Origin: Caulobacteraceae bacterium
GTDB lineage: Bacteria > Pseudomonadota > Alphaproteobacteria > Caulobacterales > Caulobacteraceae
NCBI GenBank assembly: GCA_019247715.1
Contig: JAFBAO010000096.1
Location: 1 to 64,000, forward strand
Direction of reading: 5' to 3'
DNA length: 64,000 nt
Shown here: one piece after another, positions 33,521 to 40,656 of the stretch
Numbering within the stretch: position 1 is the first letter of the stretch
Layout: every line of letters begins with the position of its first letter
Made by a program: the position numbers and the translations under genes
Notes under the pieces: generated by a model
What the model was told of the DNA's origin: nothing
What the model saw: the letters and a program-made list of their open reading frames with translations, nothing else
The model's database searches: none

Positions 33521-34840
33521 TCAGCTGGCCGGAGCGCAGGCGAGCTCGCGCGACGCGAGCCGGCACCGCGCGATCAGCCGATCGTCGAGATTGTAGAAGC
33601 CCCCGGCCCAGCCGTCCTTTTGCCGGTCCAGCACCAGGAACCCGTAGCGCTCGAAGGCGAAATCGCGGGCGGTCATGCCGTCGATGACGGCGCTGCCTGA
33701 GCGAAAGGCGGGCGTGTCGCCGCGCTCACCGATGTCGCCGCCGGTGCCGACGATCAGCTGCGCCGGCCGTTGCTGCCCGAAGGCGAAGCTGGCGAAGTGA
33801 TGGACGTGGCCGGAGACGACCATCTGCACCGCCGAAAGGTCATGACCATGGACGGCCACCTCCTCGGTGGCGTTCAGCGACGTCTCCAACGGGCCGATCG
33901 GCCCCAGTCGAACCACCGGCGCCAGGCCCCAGATCGGACGGTGGGTCACGATCCATCCGGGCTCGGTCGCCAGCGGACCGGCCAGGGCGTCAAGCTGGGC
34001 GGCGAACTGCTCCACCGCGTCCGGCGGCGAGAGCTTGTCCTCGGCGTCGGCGCTGTCGAGGACGTAGAGGTTGAGCCCGCCGAGGGACACGGCGTAGGGC
34101 GCCGAGACGGCGGGGCAGGGGAGCGGGGCGGGACCGGCGTCGAGCAGACGGAACCAGCCTTGCCAGCCGCGTGAACAGCTTTCGTGGTTGCCGCGCACCA
34201 TCACCCAGGGGGCGGCCGCCAGCAGCGGGGCGGCGGGAGCGAAGAAGTCCGCATCCCAGGTGGTCCAGTTGTCGCCCCACGGGCTGCCCTTGCAGCCCGA
34301 ACGGCTCGGCGGGCAAGGAGATTCGCGATAGTAATAGTCACCCACGTGCACCACCAGATCCGGCCGGTGGGCCGCGGCCAGCTGCGCCACTTCGGCGAAC
34401 GGCCAGTCGCGTCGGTGGCCTGAGGGATTGTCGCAGAGCTGGATGGCGTGCCCCTTCAGCCGGCATCCGGTGTCGCCGAAGAGCACGATCCGGTTCACCA
34501 TGGGCTTTGGCAGCACGAGCACGTGGCGCCCGATCCGGGCGTGGCGTGCGTCGGGCGGCAGCAGGAGGCTGCACGCCGTCACCGGAAAGTCAGGCGAGGG
34601 CGCGGCGCGGGTCTGCATGGCGAGCGGCTTGCCGTCGACCACCGCCTTGGGGCACGCCGCCGCCAAGGTGACGAGTCGCGCCTCCGGTCCGCGGCCGGTG
34701 AGTTGGACCCAAGCACGGTCCGCCTTGTCCGGCTCGTTCGTCGCCTGCGGCTCGGCATGGCATCCGGCCATCGCGGCCACCGCGGCCACGAGCAGGGCGA
34801 GGATGCGGACGCCGCGGAGGGCTGTTGAGGTCGGGGGCAT
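33521..34840 (-). CDS. Metallophosphoesterase lipoprotein
   Basis: 439 residues from ATG 34840 (GGAG 5 bp upstream). Lipoprotein signal peptide: hydrophobic ILALLVAAVAAMAGC with Cys at ~27. Calcineurin-like metallophosphoesterase motifs: VLFGDTGCR (D-x-G/H variant), DLVVHVGDYYYRE (GDxx), WVMVRGNHES (GNHE), GWIVTHRPIW and VVSGHVHHF. The first metal motif is GDTG rather than GDxH, as in some purple-acid-phosphatase-like members. Located in the periplasm or outer membrane; probably a phosphatase or phosphodiesterase. Confidence 0.85.
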   Translation of the reverse strand: MPPTSTALRGVRILALLVAAVAAMAGCHAEPQATNEPDKADRAWVQLTGRGPEARLVTLAAACPKAVVDGKPLAMQTRAAPSPDFPVTACSLLLPPDARHARIGRHVLVLPKPMVNRIVLFGDTGCRLKGHAIQLCDNPSGHRRDWPFAEVAQLAAAHRPDLVVHVGDYYYRESPCPPSRSGCKGSPWGDNWTTWDADFFAPAAPLLAAAPWVMVRGNHESCSRGWQGWFRLLDAGPAPLPCPAVSAPYAVSLGGLNLYVLDSADAEDKLSPPDAVEQFAAQLDALAGPLATEPGWIVTHRPIWGLAPVVRLGPIGPLETSLNATEEVAVHGHDLSAVQMVVSGHVHHFASFAFGQQRPAQLIVGTGGDIGERGDTPAFRSGSAVIDGMTARDFAFERYGFLVLDRQKDGWAGGFYNLDDRLIARCRLASRELACAPAS

Positions 34841-34960
34841 GGCGCTCCGGAGGCCGGCGAAGGTCGACGACCTCTATCCGATCGCGCCGCAACCCAGAAG
34901 GCCGCGCAGGCTTGGTGACGCGGCGCGCGGCCGGGACCATCGTGTCGCCGAAACCGCGGC

Positions 34961-35590
34961 ATGAGTCGACCGATGAGCCAGAGCGAACCCATTCTCCACC
35001 CGGTGGCCGTCGCCGAGCTGAGACCCACCCAGATCACCGTCGGCTTCCGGGAGGTCGCCGAGAAGCGTAAGGAATGGCGCGCCCGGGCCGGAGAGGCGGC
35101 CGGCGAGTACCTCGGGCGCCACATGCTCCCCACGGTCCTGGGTCCGAAGGGGCGGCACTATCTGGTGGACCACCACCATCTGGCGCTGGCTTTGCGCCTC
35201 GAAGGCGCAAAGCATGTGCTGGCGACCGTCCAGGCCGATCTCAGGGGGCTCTCGAAGGACTCCTTCTGGACCTACATGGACAACCGCGGCTGGTGCCACC
35301 CCTATGACGCCGAGGGCGTACGGCGCGACTTCAAGGACATCCCCCCGGACGCGGACGGCCTGGCCGACGACCCCTACCGCAGCCTGGCCGGAGCGCTGCG
35401 CCGCGCCGGCGGCTTCGCCAAGGAGACCACGCCCTTCACCGAGTTCCTGTGGGCCGACTTCCTGCGCAGCCGGGTGCGGCGCAAGCAGATCGAGTCGCGG
35501 TTCGAGGCCGCCCTCGTCAAGGCGATGGAGCTCGCCCGCACCGAGACGGCGAGCTACCTGCCCGGCTGGTGCGGCCCGCACCCGGACTAG
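34961..35590 (+). CDS. ParB-like nuclease-fold protein (stand-alone)
   Basis: 209 residues. The N-terminal part matches the ParBc_2-type family: VAVAELRPTQITVGFREVAEKRKEW, MLPTVLGPKGRHYLVDHHHLALAL, followed by MDNRGWCHPYD and TPFTEFLWADFLRSRV. It lacks the HTH and dimerisation domains of chromosomal ParB and has no ParA partner, so it is not the segregation protein. Family members are annotated as putative ParB-like nucleases; the activity is unproven. Confidence 0.75.
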   Translation: MSRPMSQSEPILHPVAVAELRPTQITVGFREVAEKRKEWRARAGEAAGEYLGRHMLPTVLGPKGRHYLVDHHHLALALRLEGAKHVLATVQADLRGLSKDSFWTYMDNRGWCHPYDAEGVRRDFKDIPPDADGLADDPYRSLAGALRRAGGFAKETTPFTEFLWADFLRSRVRRKQIESRFEAALVKAMELARTETASYLPGWCGPHPD

Positions 35591-35603
35591 GCGAAGCCGT
35601 CGT

Positions 35604-37151
35604 TCAATGACCCGCCATCGCCGGGGCCGCGGCGGGCTTCGGCCTGGGCGAGAGCCAGATGGCGGCGGCGGCGGCGAGGAAGACGGCGCAGGTGAGCAGG
35701 AACATCTGGTTGGTGGCCAGCATCACCGATTGCCCGTCGGTGATGGCGTCGAGCTGCGCCACCGCCTGGGCGGGGGAGAGTCCTGACGCCTGCATCGTAT
35801 CCAGCGCCCCTCGGGGGTCGAGCCGGCCCGCCAGGTCCGAATGCAGGCGCTGGCCGGCGTCGGCCCACCAGGTGGTGACGATGGAGGTGGCGAACGCGGC
35901 CGAAGTGGTCCTCAGGAAGTTGGAGAGACCCGCGGCCGAGGCCATCTCGCGCGGCAGGACCGAGGACAGGGCCAGCTGGCTGGTGGGGATGAAGAAGAAG
36001 GGGATGGTCACGCCCTGGGCGAGGAACGGCAGGGCGATGGTCCAGAAGTTGGCGTCGGTGGAGAGCTGGCTTCGGACGAGGGCGATGACCGCGAAGCCGC
36101 CGACCCCAAAGCTCACCAGCACGCGAGGGTCGAAACGGCCCATCAGCCGCGCGGCGATCGGCGAGAAGACGACCGCCAGCACGCCGCCGAAGCCGGTGAC
36201 GTAACCGGCCCAGGTGGCGGTGTAGCCCATGTTGGTCTGCAGCCAGAGGGGGACGAGAACCACGGTGGAGAAGAAGGTTCCGAAGGCCAGGCCGATGGTG
36301 ATCACCGCGCCGGTGAAGCCGCGGTGGCGGAAGACCCGAAGATCGACGATCGGATGCGGGTCGGTGAGCTCCCAGATCAGGAAGGCGGCGAACCCCACCG
36401 CCGCCAAGATGGCGAGCGCGACGATGAAGGGCGAGCCGAACCAGTCCAGCTCCCGGCCCTTGTCGAACATGATCTGCAAGGCGCCCACGAAGAGGATGAG
36501 CAGCACGAGGCCGACCACGTCCACCGGGCGCCGCTCGATCTCGGTCTCGTGAGGGCGGAGCATCCGCATCCCCAGAATGGCCACCGCCGCCACCACCGGG
36601 ATGTTGATGTAGAAGATCCACGGCCAGCCGATGTTGTCGCAGAGGCTGCCGCCCAGGATCGGCCCCAGGATCGGCGCCACCACCGTGGTCATCGACCACA
36701 GCCCCATGGCCTGGGCCCGCTGGTGCGGCGGGAAGATCTTCATGAGCAGGGTCTGGGACATCGGCATGATCGGGCCGCCGCAGAGGCCCTGCATGATCCG
36801 GAACAGCACCAGCAGGCCCAGCGACGGGGCGAGGCCGCAGAGGAACGAGCAGGCGCCGAAGCCGAGGATCGCGGCGAGGAACATCCTCACCGCGCCGAAC
36901 CGGCCGGCGAGCCAGCCGGTCAGTGGCACCACGATCGCCTCGGCCACCGCGTAGGAGGTGATGACCCAGGTCCCTTCGTCGGGCGAGACGGCGAGGCCGC
37001 CGGCGATGTTGGGCACCGAAACGTTGGCGATCGTGGTGTCGAGGACGACCATGAAGTTGCCGAGCGCCAGGATCACCCCGGTCAGCACCAGGGCGCCGCC
37101 CGATGGCGGGGCGGCCGGCTCTGGAAGCGCGATGCGCGCGGCGCCGGCCAC
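35604..37151 (-). CDS. emrB: DHA2-family MFS drug exporter of a tripartite pump
   Basis: 515 residues, 14 helices: LTGVILALGNFMVVLDTTIANVSVPNIAGGL, WVITSYAVAEAIVVPLTGWLAGRFG, RIMQGLCGGPIMPMSQTLL, VVAPILGPILGGSLCD then WIFYINIPV (EmrB signature). GTG start, 3 bp after the stop of the HlyD adaptor gene. It forms a pump with that adaptor and the outer-membrane factor, exporting hydrophobic toxicants from the inner membrane to the exterior. Regulated, by inference, through the divergent TetR gene. Confidence 0.92.
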   Translation of the reverse strand: MAGAARIALPEPAAPPSGGALVLTGVILALGNFMVVLDTTIANVSVPNIAGGLAVSPDEGTWVITSYAVAEAIVVPLTGWLAGRFGAVRMFLAAILGFGACSFLCGLAPSLGLLVLFRIMQGLCGGPIMPMSQTLLMKIFPPHQRAQAMGLWSMTTVVAPILGPILGGSLCDNIGWPWIFYINIPVVAAVAILGMRMLRPHETEIERRPVDVVGLVLLILFVGALQIMFDKGRELDWFGSPFIVALAILAAVGFAAFLIWELTDPHPIVDLRVFRHRGFTGAVITIGLAFGTFFSTVVLVPLWLQTNMGYTATWAGYVTGFGGVLAVVFSPIAARLMGRFDPRVLVSFGVGGFAVIALVRSQLSTDANFWTIALPFLAQGVTIPFFFIPTSQLALSSVLPREMASAAGLSNFLRTTSAAFATSIVTTWWADAGQRLHSDLAGRLDPRGALDTMQASGLSPAQAVAQLDAITDGQSVMLATNQMFLLTCAVFLAAAAAIWLSPRPKPAAAPAMAGH

Positions 37152-37154
37152 GGC

Positions 37155-38318
37155 TCAGCGCCCAGCGATGTCGATGTCGACGTTCATGGAGAGCCCGACC
37201 CGCAAGGGGTGACGGGCGAGTTCGGCGGGATCCAGGTTGATCCGCACGGGCAGGCGCTGCACCACCTTGATCCAGTTGCCGGTGGCGTTCTGGGCCGGGA
37301 TCACCGCGAACGCCGAACCCGTCCCTCCGGCCAGCCCGGCCACCCTTCCGTGGTATTTCACCCGCGACCCGTAGAGGTCGGCGGTCAGCACCGCCGGCTG
37401 TCCCACCCGCACGCGGCGCAGCTCCGGCTCCTTGAAGTTGGCGTTCACGTAGGCCGTCTGGATCGGCACCACGGTCATCAGCTGCGCCCCCGTCGGGACC
37501 CGCTGGCCGACCTCGACGGTGTTCTTGGCGATGATGCCGTCGATGGGCGCGCGGATCACCGTCCGCTGGAGGTCGAGACGGGCCTGGCCGAGCTTGGCCC
37601 GCGCGGCCGCCACCTCGGGATTGCCCGCTACATCCGCGCCGGCCACCAGGGCCACGGCCGCCTGGTGCTGGCCCACCGCGGCCTTCTGCTCGGCCTGAGC
37701 CGAGATCAAGAGGGCGCGGTCGGCGGCGACGGTCTGCTCGGCGACGTCGAAGCGGTTCTGGGCGCTGGTCAGCTCGTCCCCGGAGACCGCGCCGGCCGGC
37801 GCTAGCGCCTTGCGCCGGTCGAGGTCGGTCTTGGCGCGGGCAAGGTCGGCCTCGGCGCTGGCCAGCTGAGCCTTGGCCTTCAGGACGTCGGCCTGCCGGG
37901 CGGCCACCATGCCCGCCTGGGCGTCGCTGCTCGCGAAATAACCCTGGACCTTGCGCTCGGCCTGGCCGAGCGCCGCTTCGGCCTGGGCCACCGCCAGCTG
38001 GTAGTCGGCGGGATCGATCTCCACCAGGACGTCGCCCCTCTTGACCGGCAAGGTGTCGCTGATCGGGGCGGCGACGATCGAGCCGCTGACCTGGGGCGTC
38101 ACCTCGGCGACGTCGGCCGCCACGTAGGCGTCGTTGGTCGTCACGTGGTGCGAGCCGACCAGCAGCCAGTAGAGAAGCCACAGCACCCCCGCCACCAGGA
38201 CGGCGGCGCCGAGCGCCAGGAACAGCCGCACGCGGGGGGTCAAGGCGCGGCTCCTCGCCCGGTGGTCGCCGTCGGCCAGGGGAGGTGCGGTCGGTTGATC
38301 TTGGGTGCGGGCGTCCAT
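37155..38318 (-). CDS. emrA: HlyD/EmrA-family periplasmic adaptor
   Basis: 387 residues from ATG 38318; an upstream ATG 38354 would overlap the outer-membrane gene. One N-terminal membrane helix (VRLFLALGAAVLVAGVLWLLYWLL), then the biotinyl-lipoyl-like start (TTNDAYVAADVAEVTPQVSGSI), a long coiled coil (residues ~85-200, Ala/Gln/Glu-rich heptads), and the beta-barrel (RTVIRAPIDGIIAKNTVEVGQRV). It links the DHA2 pump to the outer-membrane factor. 4 bp after that gene's stop. Confidence 0.92.
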   Translation of the reverse strand: MDARTQDQPTAPPLADGDHRARSRALTPRVRLFLALGAAVLVAGVLWLLYWLLVGSHHVTTNDAYVAADVAEVTPQVSGSIVAAPISDTLPVKRGDVLVEIDPADYQLAVAQAEAALGQAERKVQGYFASSDAQAGMVAARQADVLKAKAQLASAEADLARAKTDLDRRKALAPAGAVSGDELTSAQNRFDVAEQTVAADRALLISAQAEQKAAVGQHQAAVALVAGADVAGNPEVAAARAKLGQARLDLQRTVIRAPIDGIIAKNTVEVGQRVPTGAQLMTVVPIQTAYVNANFKEPELRRVRVGQPAVLTADLYGSRVKYHGRVAGLAGGTGSAFAVIPAQNATGNWIKVVQRLPVRINLDPAELARHPLRVGLSMNVDIDIAGR

Positions 38319-38322
38319 GGGT

Positions 38323-39774
38323 TTATCCGGCGGCGCTGTCGAACCCGCCGCCAAGGGCGCGGATCAGGGCTACATCGAGGAGGAAGGCGCGAGTCTCGGC
38401 GTCGGCCAGGGCGCGCCTTTCGGCGATCACCGAGTCCTCGGCGGTAAGCACCGAGACATAGTTGGAAAGGCCGCCTTCATAGCGCAGGCGGGCCACGGCG
38501 TAGGCTTGCTCGCCCGCCTCCAACGCCTGACGGCGATCGGCGAGCTGGACCTGGGCCGACTGCACGCTCGTGGCCGCGTCGGCGACGTCCTCCAGCGCCT
38601 GCACGAGGGTGGCGTTGTAGGCGGCGACGGCGGTGTCGTAATTGGCTCTGGCGCCGCGGTAGGCGCCGCGCAGCTGGCCGCCCTGGAAGATCGGCAGGTG
38701 GACCGCCGGCCCGATCGAGCCGATCGCCGCCGGCCCACTGAGGATGGCGCTCAGCGGCAGCGCCTGATGGCCGATGTAGGCGGTGAGACTGACGTCCGGA
38801 TAGAAGGCGGCGCGCGCGGCCTTGATCCGCGAAGCCGCCGCCTCGGCGCGAAGCCGGGCCGCCACAATGTCCGGACGCCGCCCGACGAGGTCGATCGCCA
38901 GCCTGGCGGGTAGGCCGAACGCCTTCACCGTCTCGGGTTTGGGCGCGGCGATGGCCAGGCCCCGATCCGGCCCTTCGCCCAAGAGCGCGCCGAGCTGATG
39001 GCGGGTGATGAGGATCCGCTCCTCGAGGGCCTCCAGCTCGGCCTGCGAGGCCGGCGTCTCGGAGCGGGCCTGCTGCAGTTCGGCCTGGGTGTCGATTCCG
39101 TTGCGGACCCGGTCGCCCACCAGCTGAGCGCTCTCGGTGCGGTCACGCACCGCCTCGGCGGCCGCGTCGCGCTCGGCGGCTAACTGCGCGAGGGTTCCGT
39201 AGGCCTGGGCGACGGCGGTGGAGAGGGTGAGCCGCGCCTGGGCCGCATCGGCCCGCGCCGCCGCGGCCTCGGAGACCGCCGCCGCCAGCGCCGCCCGGTT
39301 CTTTCCGAACAGGTCGAGGTCGTAGAAGGCGTCGAGGGTCAGTCGCCCGGTCGGCCAGTAGCCCTTGGGGAACTGCTCGGCGAACAGCGGCGGCAGGCCG
39401 ATCGCCCGGCTCTGCTCCAGCTCGGCGACCTGGCCGTTGAAATTGAGGGTGGGGAGAGTGGCGGCCCTCGCCTGCTGGGCCTGGGCGGCGGCCGCCCGCA
39501 GCCGCGCCTGCGCCTCGGCCAAGGTGGGCGAGCCTTTCAGCGCCTCGTCGATCAGGCCGGAGAGCTGCGCGTCCCGGTAGGCGTCCCACCAGCGTTCGGA
39601 GGGCCAATCGGCGGTCGGAGCGGCGAAGCTATTCTGGGTGGCGTAGTCGGCGGCGGGCGTGGGGTTGGGCTTCGGTCCGAGGTCGGGGATGTCGACGCAG
39701 GCGCCGAGGCCCAGAACCGCGAAGGCTGCGAAAGCTGAAAGAGCTTCTCGGCGGTGATGACGAGGTTTTGACAT
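38323..39774 (-). CDS. Outer-membrane efflux lipoprotein (NodT/OprM type)
   Basis: 483 residues from ATG 39774. Lipoprotein signal: ALSAFAAFAVLGLGAC (Cys ~27). Two repeats of the OEP domain follow: WWDAYRDAQLSGLIDEALKGSPTLAEAQARLRAAAAQ, TLDAFYDLDLFGKNRAAL, then GRRPDIVAARLRAEAAASRIKAARAAFYPDVSLTAYIG and FQGGQLRGAYRGARANYD. The RRPD and FxGG elements are typical of NodT. First gene of the three-gene pump operon; its promoter region contains the two TetR-type operators. Confidence 0.92.
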   Translation of the reverse strand: MSKPRHHRREALSAFAAFAVLGLGACVDIPDLGPKPNPTPAADYATQNSFAAPTADWPSERWWDAYRDAQLSGLIDEALKGSPTLAEAQARLRAAAAQAQQARAATLPTLNFNGQVAELEQSRAIGLPPLFAEQFPKGYWPTGRLTLDAFYDLDLFGKNRAALAAAVSEAAAARADAAQARLTLSTAVAQAYGTLAQLAAERDAAAEAVRDRTESAQLVGDRVRNGIDTQAELQQARSETPASQAELEALEERILITRHQLGALLGEGPDRGLAIAAPKPETVKAFGLPARLAIDLVGRRPDIVAARLRAEAAASRIKAARAAFYPDVSLTAYIGHQALPLSAILSGPAAIGSIGPAVHLPIFQGGQLRGAYRGARANYDTAVAAYNATLVQALEDVADAATSVQSAQVQLADRRQALEAGEQAYAVARLRYEGGLSNYVSVLTAEDSVIAERRALADAETRAFLLDVALIRALGGGFDSAAG

Positions 39775-39832
39775 GCGGACTTCGCGAAGCGGGAAGGGAG
39801 GGCGGCGCCGGCACGCCGTACGCACTTGCAGA

Positions 39833-39851
39833 TGACCGTACTGTATGGTCA
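39833..39851. promoter_or_regulatory. Palindromic operator 1 of the efflux/TetR intergenic region
   Basis: TGACCGTACTGTATGGTCA: 9-bp half-sites around a central T with a single mismatch. It overlaps a TTGCAG (39826-39831) and downstream TCATAT element that could be the tetR promoter, so binding would block transcription. Confidence 0.75.
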
Positions 39852-39882
39852 TATTCTCCCCGCGCCTGCGAGTGTCAAGAAC

Positions 39883-39901
39883 GAACCGTACGGTATGGTC
39901 A
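39883..39901. promoter_or_regulatory. Palindromic operator 2 of the efflux/TetR intergenic region
   Basis: GAACCGTACGGTATGGTCA: the same motif as operator 1 (15 of the last 17 positions or better), centred exactly 50 bp away and ending 5 bp before the tetR ATG. Two sites in a 132-bp divergent region indicate autoregulation and pump control by the adjacent TetR (inference). Confidence 0.75.
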
Positions 39902-39906
39902 GAATA

Positions 39907-40557
39907 ATGAGCCTCTCGGAGAACGTTCAGACCGAGAACGTCAAGAGCGAAGCGCGGCGCAGGGCGATCCTCGACGTGGCGCGGGCGATCTTCCTCGCCG
40001 AAGGCTACGCCGCCACTTCCATGTCCGAGATCGCCGCCCGGCTCGGCGGCTCCAAGGGTACGCTCTACAACTATTTCCGCTCGAAGGAGGAGCTGTTCGC
40101 CGCCTTCATGATCGAGACGTGCCAGGGGCCCGCCAACGCGGTGTTCGACCGGCTGCCACCGGTCGGCGACGACGCCCGCGCGGCGCTGGTGGAGCTCGGC
40201 GCGGGCCTGCTGGAGTTCATCCTCCGAGAGGAGAGCATGGCGGTCCACCGGCTGGTGGTGGCCGAGTCGGGCCGCTTCCCGGAGCTCGGTCGGGTCTTCT
40301 ACGAGACCGGCCCGCGGCTCGGCGAATCCCGGCTTGGCGAGTTCATGCGCCAGGCGATGGGGGCCGGCCTGCTGCGCCAGGGCGACCCCGTCGAAGCCGG
40401 TCGGTGGTTCAAGGCGCTGATCCTTTCCGACATCTACAGCCGCCGGCTCTGGGGCGTGATCAGCGATCCCGCCCCCGCCGAGATCCGCAGCCACGCCATC
40501 CAGGCGGTCGACATCTTCCTGGCGGCGTTCGGCGATGCATCGAAAGACCGGGACTGA
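39907..40557 (+). CDS. TetR-family repressor of the divergent efflux operon
   Basis: 216 residues from ATG 39907; the frame is open further upstream but that part lies over the operators. N-terminal HTH: RRAILDVARAIFLAEGYAATSMSEIAARLGGSKGTLYNYFRSKEELF. C-terminal domain of the TetR_C-AefR-like kind (VHRLVVAESGRFPELGRVFYETGP). It should bind the two palindromes in its own upstream region and release them on binding a pump substrate. Confidence 0.9.
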   Translation: MSLSENVQTENVKSEARRRAILDVARAIFLAEGYAATSMSEIAARLGGSKGTLYNYFRSKEELFAAFMIETCQGPANAVFDRLPPVGDDARAALVELGAGLLEFILREESMAVHRLVVAESGRFPELGRVFYETGPRLGESRLGEFMRQAMGAGLLRQGDPVEAGRWFKALILSDIYSRRLWGVISDPAPAEIRSHAIQAVDIFLAAFGDASKDRD

Positions 40558-40656
40558 CGGCGATGGAACAACCGTCGGCTTTACGGGTTGAGCCGGCTGG
40601 GTCCCGTCGAATCGGCCGGGCGAGGGCGTATCGCGCGCAAATCTAGGAGCAGCCAC

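Noticed and set aside
35841..37805. Very long plus-strand frame opposite the emrAB genes
   Set aside because: His/Asp/Gly/Arg shadow of the pump genes, no family similarity.
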